From contig JAIVFH010000035.1 in the NCBI GenBank assembly GCA_025765595.1, positions 62,001 through 126,000 of the forward strand: 64,000 nucleotides of DNA. Direction: 5' to 3'. Below are positions 37,301 to 48,283 of the stretch, piece after piece (position 1 is the stretch's first letter; each line of letters begins with the position of its first letter). A program made the position numbers and the translations under genes. This DNA is from Obelidium mucronatum. Its lineage: Eukaryota > Chytridiomycota > Chytridiomycetes > Chytridiales > Chytriomycetaceae. The notes beneath the pieces were generated by a model, which saw only the letters and a list, made by a program, of their open reading frames with translations, made no database searches and had not been told where the DNA came from.

Positions 37301-37614
37301 CAATACATCAGTTTCTTTAGATATCCCTATGAGGGCATGGCTGTCAATGATTTGGGCCTCTTACAAATTTCTGATACCTTTGATGGATCAAGTGTGAATG
37401 TGAGTGTTTTGTGTTGAAAAAATTTTTTTTTCGTCGTCTTTGTTGTCTGAAATCACACACCTCTGCACAGTTACCAGCGGCTCTGATTCTGGAGAAATTC
37501 GGATTTAAACTAGATAATTACGGACAGGACTTGTTGATTACGATTATTTTGTTGGTGGTTCTTTTGGCGGTGACTGGGATTCTCATTGATGTTCGATTGA
37601 AGGAACGTCGTTGA
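34305..37614 (+). CDS. ABCG-type transporter with Cys-rich EGF-like N-terminus (Adp1-like)
   Basis: Nine exons: 34305-34445, 34499-34583, 34635-34736, 34787-34909, 34960-35268, 35334-35510, 35584-37191, 37272-37399, 37471-37614; 938 residues. A signal peptide precedes two EGF-like segments ('GCYNYGNCTGQGVCSCLSGF' and 'DTCKCDTGFLGPTC'). A luminal Cys-rich region follows, then one membrane helix at the end of exon 6. The nucleotide-binding domain has Walker A 'GPSGAGKST' (~residue 371), signature 'ISGGERRRVSIG' (~478) and Walker B 'ILFLDEPTSGLD' (~498). About six helices form the C-terminal membrane domain. The layout matches yeast Adp1 and plant ABCG24-type full-length proteins; the substrate is unknown. 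Intron 4 was set at 50 bp because the nearer AG would leave an impossible 21-bp intron. Confidence 0.88.
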
Positions 37615-38080
37615 TGGATATCTGTTTTTTTTTTGTTTTTTTTTTGGTATTCTTTGTTCTTTCTTTGTCTTTTTTTGTTTGGGGAATACGCATAATAAAT
37701 AGATGTATTCCTTATTTTTTTTTTAATGCAGGTGCGTCCTTGGCCGACATAGGTTTACTTCATTCTCAGTTGGGAATTATAAGGCAGTTGGCTGTTTGGT
37801 TTTGCAACCGGGTTCCTCGTGTGGGGGCTCGGAGTTCGATTCCGGCAGCGGCCGCACAATGTGGGTTGCTGTGATGACAAGACGAAATCGGAGGCAAATC
37901 TGACGACTCTTACAACAATTATGACTACGTACGGTATCTGAGCTCCCACTTTTCTGTTACTGTTTGAGACGCTATAGTATGTTCTTTAAGTGGCTTTATA
38001 ACTCTTTTGATGTGTGCATCTTTCGTTTTTTAATTCTGAGAAAACATCAGATCTCCTTATTAGAGTAAAGGGTATTTTAT
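37615..38080. other. Convergent intergenic region
   Basis: 466 bp between the ABC transporter and DEAD-box stop codons, with several T-tracts and an AATAAA-like signal near 37694. A GC-richer patch at 37780-37860 contains GTTCGATTCC, which resembles a tRNA B-box, but no cloverleaf could be drawn. No gene is assigned. Confidence 0.5.
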
Positions 38081-39831
38081 TCACTTCTTGATCATCATCA
38101 AAAATTTGGGAACAGGTTGTTTTGCTTCCTTCAAAACCTTGATCAACCCATCAGAAAGAGCTTCATCTCTTCCCCCCAAACTGAAAAACGAAGTTGCTTT
38201 CCCCATGTTCCCAGCTCTTCCAGTTCTTCCAATACGGTGAACGTAATCGTCAATCTCTCTGGGCATGTCAAAATTGATCACATGGTTCACGTTTGGGATA
38301 TCAAGCCCGCGCGATGCTATATCGGTCGCAACAAGGATGGGAACGAGTCCTTGCTTAAAGTCAGAAATGGCGGCGTCGCGTTCTTGTTGGAGTCTCCCAC
38401 CGTGGATGCTGTTTGCTTCGAAATTGTTGGCCAAGAGATAGTGGGTGAGTTCGTCTGCGAATTTCTTGGAGTGTACGAAAATGAGGGTCAAGTTTGGTTT
38501 GGGGTGGTTGGTACTGTTGTTGTTGTTGCTGCTGGTGCTGCTGCTGCTGCCGCTGATTTTTGTAGTTTCATTTGCGAGTAATTCAAGCAGAGCACTTTTC
38601 TTGTTGGGCAACGTGTCAATTTGAATAACTTGCTGCGAAATGTTTTGGGAAGTGGAGCCAATACGACCAATCGTCAGGAACAAGTAATCAAAGAGGTACA
38701 GGCTTGCAATGTTGGCAATGGAAGGAGGGAAGGTTGCTGAAAACATGAGTGTTTGGCGGTTCTTGTGCATGTCTTCTTCTCCAACGATTCTACGCACTTG
38801 ATAGCCGAATCCCATGTCAAGCTGGTTTTTTTTTTTTGGAGCATAGGTTGGCAGTCAGAATATCACTCGTAAACAGACGGCACACGCACACACATTACCA
38901 TTCGATCAGCTTCGTCAAGAACCAAGTACTTGATGTTCTTGACAACAACGCATCCGCGATCAATTAAATCTACAAGTCGGCCGGGCGTCGCAACAATCAA
39001 ATCACAACCCTTCTCCAATCTTCGTATTTGAACTTCAATTGGCTGACCACCAAAAGCAACACAAGATTTGATCCAAGAGCGATACGTAAACTTCAAGACT
39101 TCTTGGTGAATTTGGACAGCCAATTCACGTGTTGGCGCGAGAATAAGAGTACTGGGATATGCCACATGGGCTTCGCGTTCAAATTCTTCTGTATGAATCA
39201 TTGAGGGACCGTCATGGAACGCCTTTGACAAGATTGGGAAGAGAAACGCCGCTGTTTTTCCAGAGCCTGTTTGTGCACTTGCAATCAAATCACGCCCTGC
39301 ATTCACAATGGCAATAGCATGCTGTTGAACCGGTGTTGGTTTCGAGTAACCTGCTAATTTCACGTTGCTTTTTAAGAGAGGATGCAATGGCGAATCAGCA
39401 AAAGACGCGATGGGTTGCGGGACCGAGTTTCCTTTCACTTCCACCGAAATCGCAGAATACTTTTCGAAATTGATTCCTTTGCTATGCTGCCCTCCAAACA
39501 ACTTTTCTTCACGGTCCAAATCGCGAGCGGTGATGTTGTCGTCTAAATAGAATTCATCGGTTGGATCCTTTTTCCTCTCAGGCGTCTCCTTTCCGGCATC
39601 TTGTTTGGTGCTAGCCTGTCCTCCATCGCCATAACCGTCCGAGTGCTGGATTGATACAGCTGGCATCCAGGCTGTGGGAGTGGGTGTCCACGTGTTCGAT
39701 GTTGAAGTGGAACGAATTCCCGGCGCGGGTTCTTTGACCGCGACCGGAGAAGGACCCCACTCGTCTTCTGCATCTTCTTCTTGACCCCATTCCCAAGTTG
39801 TTGTTGCGGGTGGTTTGTTTTGTTTATTCAT
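38081..39831 (-). CDS. DEAD-box RNA helicase (Ded1/DDX3 type)
   Basis: Two exons, 39831-38899 and 38821-38081; 557 residues. The motif order is complete: Q motif '[10 protein letters not shown]', motif I 'AQTGSGKT', Ia 'PTRELA', GG, Ib 'TPGR', II DEAD ('LVLDEADRM'), III 'SAT', IV 'LIFVHSKK', V '[11 protein letters not shown]' and VI 'HRIGRTGR'. The 77-bp intron splits the protein right after DEADRM. The N-terminal ~120 residues are Trp/Glu/Thr-rich and disordered. The C-terminus is unusually short: the protein ends about 35 residues after motif VI, with no RGG tail. Ded1/DDX3 proteins remodel mRNA for translation initiation. Confidence 0.92.
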
Positions 39832-39851
39832 TTTTTTGTATTCAAAACACA

Positions 39852-41176
39852 TCAGAACTTGAAAACATCGGCCTTAGTGTACCTACAAAGAAAATAAGCA
39901 AAGTCTTTAGCAATAATGCGTCAAGGATTAAAAAAAATGATGACTTACCCAAGCTTTTCAAGCAAACCTCCAACTTCACCTTGCGAATAATCCTTTGCCT
40001 TTGGTCCAGAAACATGAGCTACCATTGGTCCTGGTCCACAGACAAAGACCTTTGGAACTTTGTAAGAACACGCGAATTACTTATACGCAATACGAAGCAT
40101 ACCTTTCCTTCACCAGGGGCTGGTAACAAAGCAGTCAACATTTCCTCACTCACAAATCCAGATCCTCCAGTCCAAGTAGCAGATGGCTTGTCCAATGTGT
40201 AGAAAACAGTGAAACGGTCCTTGTGCTTTTTTGCCAACTCATCCAAGTAATCACGAAGAATGATGTCTTGTTCAGTCACGTTGGCAAAGAGAAGAGACAG
40301 CTTGGTGTCGTCGTGGGGGTCCGAGAGGGCGCGTTGGATGACCTGCAACATTGGAGTAATTCCAGTTCCACCAGCAACCAATCCAATGTGCTTGTCCTTG
40401 TTTGGTTCGTACTTGTACTTCTGGATGGGTCCCTTCATAGCCAAAGACTCACCGCGCTTCAAGCCAAAAATGTAAGTAGACATTGGACCTCCAACGTACT
40501 TCTTGACAATTAAATCAAAGGTTCCTGTGTATCCAAGAGAAGGGTCTTCCACAGGTGTGTACGGGCGAATGACGTCATCCGGCTTTCCATCCTCCTTTAC
40601 ACCCTTTGTGAACTTGGTTACGAGACAAGAAGCAGTTGGAAGACCCAAGTGAGTCGCATCATCAGGCAAAGCAAACACGAAACGACTCGTGTTTGGGGTG
40701 AGTTTTTCAATGTCAACCAGAGTGAAATCCAAAAAGTCCTTGTTTCCTGGAGCAAACGCGGGAGTTGGGTCTTCCTTCGCCTTCTTCTGCAAGAAAGCCT
40801 TTTTTGCAGAAGTTTTCTGTTCGTTGTCAATCCAGTACACTGAGGAAGTGTTATTGAAGAGGATGCATTGAAAACGAAGAGGATAACTCACAAGCCCCAG
40901 TAAACGCAAGGGGGGCAGCAACAGCGATGAAGACAGTAGACAGCTTAGGTGCAGCTGGGTAAATTAACGGCTGGTTTTCAGTTGCCAACTTGCTATGATT
41001 TCAAATAGTTCTCCAACTCAACTGGGACCTGCCTTTCCAGGTGTCGCTGGAGCAGCTTGCGATGCAAATGCACGACGCCCGAGGACGTGTTTAATACCTT
41101 TGACGACCCCTCGGTTAGTTGGCACAATCTGGACGAAGTTTTCCCAGCAAAGCTCACCAGTTAACTTCGCAAACAT
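39852..41176 (-). CDS. MCR1: NADH-cytochrome b5 reductase, mitochondrial (MCR1-like)
   Basis: Six exons: 41176-41158, 41097-41029, 40954-40892, 40839-40103, 40049-39949, 39882-39852; 339 residues. The three short 5' exons build a mitochondrial presequence (MFAKLTGIKHVLGRRAFASQ) and a single membrane anchor ('LSTVFIAVAAPLAFTGA'). This is the usual MCR1 plan for outer membrane and intermembrane-space forms. FAD-binding 'RPYTPVED' and 'GPMSTYIF' motifs and the NADH-binding 'GGTGITPMLQV' follow, then 'VFVCGPGPM', ending in the typical 'DVFKF'. It passes electrons from NADH to cytochrome b5 for sterol and fatty-acid reactions and ascorbyl radical reduction. Confidence 0.93.
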
Positions 41177-41379
41177 GTTTTTTTTTCAACAAAATATTAT
41201 TTACTGTAGTAAGAGCCAAACTTTCGAAACATGGAATCAGGATTTATTAAAGGCAGTTTCAACCATCGGCTCCTTGTGTCTGAAAATGGGAGTAATATGC
41301 GCTGAACTGGAGGCACATCCTTTGAAGCCCGATCGAGAAGTTTTCTGCACAGAGAAATTCACAGCAAAGTCATCGCAAA

Positions 41380-42260
41380 ATGCTTATCACTGAATCTGTT
41401 GTGGATGTGGCCACCTCGCAAGGCCCTATGCGCCTCCACGTGTTTGTGCCAACCGTTACTGTAACGACTCACAAGAACGTGAAGTTGTCTGGTGTTGCTG
41501 TCTTCACAGAGATTTATCAAGTGACTGGTCCAGTGGAACGCTTCTGCCGCCAGATTGCTGGAAATGGTTTCATTGTTGCCTGCCCCGAATCCTACCATGA
41601 ATTTGAGCCTCTGGGAACAGTGCTGAAGTACGACGAGGCTGGGACCGACCTTGGAAACAGATACAAAATCGAGAAGGAGCTCAAAGCTTACGACGAAGAT
41701 GCAACTCTAACTCTGGACTATTTGGCCAATCATCCTAACTGCAACGGTCGCTTGGGCGCGACTGGTAGAGCATTCGTTTTCTTTCTCTGTTATATGTCCA
41801 CAAGTAATAGCTAATGCTTGTATACGCGACAACAATAGGAATGTGCTTGGGTGGACATTTGGCTTTCCGTTGCGCCTTTGACCCAAGAGTCCTCGCGTCG
41901 GTGTGTTATTTTGCAACCGACATCCACTCAGCAACCCTTGGTAAGGGAAAAAAGGATGATTCCCTCGTTCGCAGCAAAGAAATCAAAGGAGAAACAATAA
42001 TGATATTCGGCAAGTTCGATAACCATGTTCCTGTCGCAGGCCGACAGTTGATTTACAAAACCCTTTTGGAGAATGGTGTTGATTTTGGGTGGGTGGAACT
42101 CCCAGCACAACATGCATTCATTCGTGATGAATTGAGTAAGGGCAGATATGATCCTCCGCTGACGAAGATTTGTTTTGAAGTTTTGCTGGAAACATTTCAA
42201 AGGCGACTAGTTTTGGGGCTGGGTGGGACAGCTGACGATAAAGGGCCTCTCGTTTGTTGA
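41380..42260 (+). CDS. Dienelactone hydrolase family protein
   Basis: Two exons, 41380-41764 and 41839-42260; 268 residues. It is an alpha/beta hydrolase with the DLH nucleophile elbow 'GMCLGG' (Cys nucleophile, formed across the splice junction), acid residue in 'KFDNHVP' and His in 'QHAFIRDE'. It also has 'ESYHEFEPLG' in the N-half. Dienelactone hydrolases open 4-carboxymethylenebut-2-en-4-olide in aromatic degradation, but fungal members often have unknown substrates. Length fits the family (~230-270). It is divergent from MCR1 with 203 bp between starts. Confidence 0.88.
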
Positions 42261-42536
42261 GGGAAAGGCAAATGTCAAATATAGCTGCAGGCTTTAAAGA
42301 GAAAGAGTTAAAAAAAATACAATTTGCAGGCTTGCTGTGGGCTCGTGCCTTTTTTGTAACGAAATGGGCACACACCCAAAGTTCAAATCTCAAAACTAAA
42401 TTATCCAAAAACGAGCCCTGCCCAATCTCGTATCAGACGAGCCGAATGCAAATCTGCCTTGAATAACAGTTAACGAACCCGCACGAACTACCCGAACCGT
42501 CGCTATCCAGACCACCAGCTCTCTATCTAAATACAA

Positions 42537-44611
42537 ATGGCTTGGAATGATCTGATTCCTCACGAACCTGAGATTGTGGGTCCTCACTTGATGTATCTCG
42601 CTTTAGGTATGCTTCGCATTAAGTGACTATCCGCTCTTTGCTAATCCGGGTATGTTAATTAGGCGGGTTTATCACCATGTTTGGACTTGTTTCTCTTATC
42701 ATCAAAGACAAACTTTACATGTCAGAAGCCATGGTGGCTATTATCTTTGGAGTCCTTATTGGCCCAATAGTTGGGAAAGCGCTTGACCCTGCGCACATGT
42801 TCGGAGACAGCGTGAATCATGTCACTCTGGAATTCACCAGGTGAGGCATATCTTGTAGGCGTCCGCAAATGACTTACGAAACACAAAACCAACTTAGAAT
42901 TGTTGTTGCAATTCAATGCATGGCTTGTGGTGTCGATCTTCCTGGTAACTACCTTTGGAAGGAATGGAAGAGTTTGACCATGCTTCTTGGTCCTGTGATG
43001 ATTGTAAAGTGGTTCATCACCGCTTTGGGCATTTACTGGATCATGGGTCTCACATTTGTAAGTGGGGTTTGTTGATGCCTCAGGCTACCTATAACTAAGG
43101 GTTTTCTTTTTTTTTTTTTTCAAAAAAAAAGTTGGACTGTTTAATCATCTCGGCATGTGTAACTCCAACCGATCCAGTATTGGCAAACAGTATTGTTAAA
43201 GGAAAGTTTGCCGAGAAGCATGTTCCATTGAATGTGCGGTTGATTCTTTCGGCCGAAAGTGGAGCAAATGACGGTTTAGGGACTCCCTTCTTGCTTCTCG
43301 CCATTTACTTGCAACGCTTGGTATAGACTTTGTTCGATTGATTTTCCAGTTTTTGAGTTTTGTTTTATTCTATTAGCCTGTGGGTCAAGCGATCGGTGAA
43401 TGGTCATGGAAGGTAGTTCTTTATCAGGTGGTCTTGTCTGTCGTGATCGGTATCGTTGCTGCGTACTTTGGAAAGCGTCTCTTGAAGACTGCCGAACGAA
43501 GAGAATGGATTGATAAAGAATCCATTTTGTCTTTTTCTATTGCCCTGGCAGTGAGTGCCACTTTTCCAATTTGCGTTTTTGCTGTTATTTTGACATTGCT
43601 TTCTTATCAGTTATTTCTCATGGGCTTTGTTTCCTTGATTGGTTCCGATGATATTTTGGCAGTTTTCATTGCTGGAAATGTGTTGACTTGGGTATGAGCG
43701 AGTCCTAGATTGATATTTTTTTATTTGCATCAGGGCTTATTATTCAAATCACAGGATTTGTGGTTCAATCGTAAAGTAGCTGCGTCCCACTTTCAAGAAG
43801 TCATTGATGCCTTACTGAACTTGGCTTACTTCATCTACATTGGTGCCATTGTGCCTTGGTCCTCATTTGTTTCTGGCCAAGATGGCTTGGATTTGTGGAG
43901 ACTCTTTTTGTTGGCTCTGTGGGTTATTGTTCTGCGAAGAGTTCCTGTTGTGATGGGCTTGTACCCATTCATCCCTGCACTGAAGGATACCCGAGAGGCA
44001 TTTTTCGCGGGCGTAAGTAATTTATATCTTTTCATAACGAATGAAAGACTGATGATACGAATTAGTGGTTCGGACCAATTGGTGCTGGTGCCATCTTTTA
44101 TGCCCACATTGCCGTAATTTACTTTGGGTACCCCGCTACTCCCATCCTGCCGATTATATTCTTTATTGTCTTGACAAGTGTTGTTGTTCATGGAGGATCT
44201 GTTGCCCTCTTCAACCTCTCCTTGAACCGTACCACAACATACACCCAATGGGCGGCTGCTCGTCGTAGTTTCAGAACACCACAGTACCAACCTGAGAGAG
44301 GTAATGGAGCCAATGCTGACAACGATGATTCTTTGGTTATCATTGGTGACACTGTTATCAACCGTGAAAAGCCTGCCAATCTTGGTGCTACGGCTTCAAA
44401 TGATACTCTGGAAGACGGTGCTGGTGGAGACAGTGTTCCCATGAAAGCTATGGATGGAGCGGATGGAGCTGTTCGCGCCCCAACTCCAGCAAAGAAGGAA
44501 GTGGCTTTCTTGGTTTCAGAAAATGGAACCGCTGAAATTGAAGCTGTTATTCGCAAGAGTATTCAGATTCCAGATGCGACAGTGGAGGCCCCAGCATCTG
44601 TGGAGAAATAA
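42537..44611 (+). CDS. Plasma-membrane Na+(K+)/H+ antiporter (NHA1/SOD2 type)
   Basis: Eight exons: 42537-42606, 42663-42840, 42898-43057, 43132-43320, 43377-43550, 43611-43691, 43755-44012, 44066-44611; 551 residues. The N-terminal ~430 residues hold about 12 hydrophobic helices. Family marks include 'GVLIGPIVGKALDP', 'IQCMACGVDLP', the cation-site motif 'TPTDPVLANSI', 'AESGANDGLGTPFL', 'GSDDILAVFIAGN' and 'PWSSF'. Fungal NHA1 exchanges cytosolic alkali cations for protons. The cytosolic tail (~130 residues) is shorter than in yeast NHA1 and acidic. The acceptor of exon 4 is preceded by an A9 run. Confidence 0.92.
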
Positions 44612-44669
44612 TTGGAGATTTTTTTTTTTGAAGTTCGTTAAAAAATAATTAAAGAGTGCCAGAGTGATA

Positions 44670-45380
44670 ATGAGTCCATCTCACCCTAGACCACTATTGC
44701 ATCTGTGCTTTGACAGTTCCGATTCTGATTCCGACGATGATACAGTCAATTGCATATGCAAGCGCCTCGAATCGCACAACGATGATCCGATGGTGCAATG
44801 CTCTGAATGCAAGGACTGGCTGCATTGTGGATGTGTGGGACTGCAGCTGGACAAAGTACCCCGCTTCTGGTGTTGTCCGATTTGCAGCGAGCAACTGAAG
44901 CGGGAGGCAGCGCTGGACTCACCGTGTCTGACTGGGACTGAGATTGAGATTGCAATGGGCGAAGCGGCGTGTGATGTGATGCCCACTGCCGGGTTCGAAC
45001 CGTTGCCTCTCAGCGCCGCCAACCACTCGGCCAACGCCAGCAGCATCGAATATCTGTTTCAGCCGCGGGACGATCGTCCGTTCAAGCCTTCGTTCGAAGC
45101 GCCGTCGATCAGCCAGCTTTCTAGTTCCAAACACCAAGAACACGTTGCGCAGCCATTATCGCGATCAGCAACCCCCGAATTCGGCATCAGCCTTTCATCT
45201 TCTCAGAGCGTTCTTTCCAACTGTTCCCTTTCTTCTATGCATCTGCACGCTCCCTCAGAGACCGGCTCAAGCACCAGCCGCGATGGTGACTCAACCATGA
45301 CCGTAGAAGAACTGATAACATTACCTTCTTGCATGCATCTGGATACCGACTTTATGCTCATATTTGGTGATCAATTGTGA
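44670..45380 (+). CDS. PHD-finger protein, copy 1
   Basis: Single exon, 236 residues. An acidic N-terminus (SSDSDSDDD) leads into a PHD finger at residues ~27-75: 'CICKRL', 'MVQCSECKDWLHCGCVGL' and 'FWCCPIC' provide the C4HC3 ligands. The rest is Ser/Pro-rich. PHD fingers of this kind read methylated histone H3 tails. A near-identical inverted copy lies at 54271-54981; the proteins differ by two adjacent residues (M-T-V-E here, M-S-A-E there). The gene starts 58 bp after the antiporter stop and its AATAAA is at 45382-45387. Confidence 0.85.
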   Translation: MSPSHPRPLLHLCFDSSDSDSDDDTVNCICKRLESHNDDPMVQCSECKDWLHCGCVGLQLDKVPRFWCCPICSEQLKREAALDSPCLTGTEIEIAMGEAACDVMPTAGFEPLPLSAANHSANASSIEYLFQPRDDRPFKPSFEAPSISQLSSSKHQEHVAQPLSRSATPEFGISLSSSQSVLSNCSLSSMHLHAPSETGSSTSRDGDSTMTVEELITLPSCMHLDTDFMLIFGDQL

Positions 45381-45390
45381 AAATAAAGCT
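44670..45390 (+). repeat. Inverted duplicate unit, copy 1 (721 bp)
   Basis: Identity with the reverse complement of 54261-54981 begins at the ATG and ends just after the AATAAAGCT poly(A) signal. I count six base differences by eye. Flanks on both sides are unrelated. Confidence 0.9.
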
Positions 45391-45446
45391 GCAAGTAAAG
45401 CACTCAATTGACATTTAATCAAAACCACATTCATGCCCAACCCCAA

Positions 45447-47399
45447 TCAATCATTTCGCTCATCTTTTGTCCAATTCACTCTTACTTTTCCTCGTTTCTC
45501 CTTCTTGTGTTTTTTGCTCTTTGCATCATCCAAACCGAAACCCATTCCTGGAGTCGCGGTAGGGAGTGCCACAGACGTTGCTTTCCCTTTCCCCTTGACC
45601 CCAGAAATAACAATATTTTCTCCAGCAGATCCAAATGCACCCACTTGGTGTGGATACATTTTCGACCGAGTGAATCCATCCGATGCGTATTTTCCCTTCA
45701 TTGCGACACCAGACGTATTTGACCCCTTTTTGAAAAAGTTGGAGTCTAGTGAACGGTTGATGTTGGCCTCGTCGGCACGTGTGACTTCCTGCTGGGGATC
45801 TTCATCTTCCGAATCAACGTCTTCGTCGCCGTCGTCGTCGTCAGTGTCCCGTGCAAACGTTTCCCCTGCAATCTCATGTGTTTTTGCATTCTTCTTTTTG
45901 GGAAAGAATTCAGCGCCAGAGTATGTTTCGATATTGAAATCTGCAGGATCGTAGTTTCCAGGCGGCGGTTGGCAGAACAATAGTTTTCCCTAGAAGGAGG
46001 GGGGGTTTCAACATGTGGGTTTTGATGAATCAGGCAGGAATGGTGACTTACCAAGACGTAATCTTTCAAAATGATTCTTGCAGCTCTGGCTTCATCAGGA
46101 TTACCCTGACCAGACTTTTTGAATCCTCTGTTGACAGCATAGGCAGCACAAAGCTGTTCTCCCTTCACTGGCGCAGTTGGATCCAAGTTCCCTTCGTTGT
46201 CGAATGTTCTAATCCTAATACCATAGATGGAAGAAAGAGCATGTCTCGGAATTCTCTGAGCAACCAATGTGGCTGGACCAGTGTGTTCGCGAAGTTGATC
46301 AATCGGCAAAACACCATTCACAACCATTTCGGCTTTGGTTGTTGCAAAAGAGGGGAACACCAGACCAGGGCAATCACAGAGAACCGTGGATTCATCCAAA
46401 TGAATGGTTTGGAAATGTTTGGTTTTACCAGGAGTTGATGACACAGTCACCTTCTTGGCGCCAACCAAAGCGTTCAAGGTGGACGATTTTCCAACGTTTG
46501 GGTATCCAACGAATCCAATGGTAACTTTCTTTTCTCCCTCCCTCAACGGAGCAGGGCACTTGACTGTGAATAGATCCAATAGTTCGTCGCAGCTTAAGAT
46601 ACGAATACGTTCTGGTTCTTGTTCCATTGATCCACCTTTTCGCCAAGCGTCGCTGAGGTGCATATTGGTTTGATCGTTGGGTTGAACAGATTTTTCTGAT
46701 GCTTGTGCTTGTTGCTGTTGGAGCATTGCGTCGACAGCATTTTGCTCCACAATGTCCAATTCGTCGGCATCTTCACCGTTACCAGTTTCTTGTGCCAACT
46801 TCAATGCTGCAGAATCCACAACGTTTTCATCTTCATCGGCTTCCAAGTCTCTCAATCCAGCAAACATACCAGCACCCGACCCAGCCCCACCCTTCTTTTT
46901 GCCACTGCGCCCTTCACCCAACGACGAAGACGCACCAATTCCCATTTTACGAATCTCTTCTCGGACTTGCTTCTCTCTGATCTCCTTCTCAATCCGCGCC
47001 GCTTCAGCAAGTTCCGCTTCAGCCTCTTCCTCCAACCTCCGTCTCGCAAGAGCAGCACTAAAGAAAACGTACTCTACACCTTCCTTTTCAAAATACGACG
47101 CCCACGCTTCACGTTGCCGAACAGTCAACATGTCGGCCTTGTTGACAAGGAGGAGGTTTCCTTTTCGTGGATCCACTTCCCGCACATAGGATTCCAGATC
47201 GTTGCTTCGAAAGAGTGTTGGATGACGGGCATCCACGATTTGGACAATCAGATCAGATCGTTCAAGGACTCGCCAGAGTTGACGCCAGACTTCAAGGTTT
47301 CGTTCATAAGGTGTCATGAGGAGACCCTTTTCTTCCTCCAATCTGGGTGTTTTTTTGTTGTGTTGAGTGGAACCAAAAAAAAAAAGGAAATCAACGTTG

Positions 47400-47467
<68 letters not shown>

Positions 47468-48172
47468 AAACAAACAAACAGGAAACTGAAAGACAAAAAA
47501 AACCCACTTACGCAACAAGGCCGCGTCTCCAATCCAAAAAGTTTTCACGTTCTCTATATTGTTGGACTTCGGGCGTGGCAACGCCGTCCCAGACAGGACG
47601 ACGTGGCACAGTCAGGAGGGATTTGTGTTGCTTGTGCAGTTTAAGAGTTTCTTCTTCTTCATCGTGTGTAAGTAAGAAGGGGTTCGTGTGGTCTTTCGAA
47701 AGTACTTCAATGTTCAGCTTTTCTGTGTGTGTGTGAGAGAGAAAGTGTTTGAGTTTGTGAGTGATGAATTTGAAATCAGCTTTGAAAGAACGAGGGGGGT
47801 TACAAGAAACCCATCACGGAATCAATCATGAACAATGAATCAGTTGATCGATCGAATCGATTGGCTTGATTGCAGTTGATTTGATGACTTCGCTATTGAT
47901 GTGGGAGATATTGTGTGTCCTATAGTACCTGCAGTAAACTCTGTTCCAGCCAGTGTGGCGGTGGTTAGAAAGGCATCGAGGTCATTCTCTTGTGTGATGG
48001 ATTGCATCTTGATCCAGTTCTTTGTTGTTTCGTCTGTTTCTGTCGTGTGTTTGACTGAGGAGCCGTCTGGATTGACCTTCATTCTGAGGCCCTTGTCGAC
48101 ATTTGTCTGAAATCTGTTTCGAATCAGCGACTTTCCGAGTCCGAGGGTCTTTTTGCTCTTTGCGGAGGACAT
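45447..48172 (-). CDS. LSG1: Ribosome biogenesis GTPase LSG1
   Basis: Four exons: 48172-47929, 47722-47512, 47342-46052, 45989-45447; 762 residues. This is a circularly permuted GTPase of the YlqF/YawG group. G4 'NKADML' and 'SDLIVQIVDARHP' come before G1 'GYPNVGKSST', followed by 'VSSTPGKTKHFQT' and G3 'DCPGLVFPS'. The conserved N-terminus (MSSAKSKKTLGLGKSLI, 'RRPVWDGVATPEVQQYRERENFLDWRRGL') is typical of LSG1. It releases the export adaptor NMD3 from pre-60S particles in the cytoplasm. A charged insertion of ~150 residues separates G4 and G1. The C-tail is basic (KSKKHKKEKRGKVR). Intron 2 contains a 66-base A run. Confidence 0.95.
47400..47466. repeat. A~67 homopolymer inside the LSG1 intron
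   Basis: The longest homopolymer in the window, inside intron 2 of LSG1 (T-tract on the coding strand). Its real length may differ from the assembly. Confidence 0.9.
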
Positions 48173-48283
48173 TGCGATTGGTTTGTAGTGTGGTGCTGGT
48201 GGATGTGTTTCGGATGCAGGAAAAAAACAAAAAACAAGAAACAAAAAACAAAAGACTCATCGAAAATAAATAATAATAAATAA
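48173..48283. promoter_or_regulatory. 111-bp divergent promoter region
   Basis: This gap separates the LSG1 start (48172, minus) from the SMP-START-GOLD gene start (48284, plus). It is A-rich near the plus-strand ATG (AATAAATAATAATAAATAA). Confidence 0.35.

Noticed and set aside
37740..37870. tRNA gene or pseudogene around the GTTCGATTCC motif
   Set aside because: A D-arm-like GTTG/CAAC hairpin and a B-box-like string exist, but the T-stem pairs only with a shifted loop and no acceptor or anticodon stem can be drawn.
46703..47644. 313-residue plus-strand open frame opposite LSG1
   Set aside because: It crosses the LSG1 exon, intron and A-tract and includes a poly-Lys artefact. LSG1 is unambiguous on the other strand.
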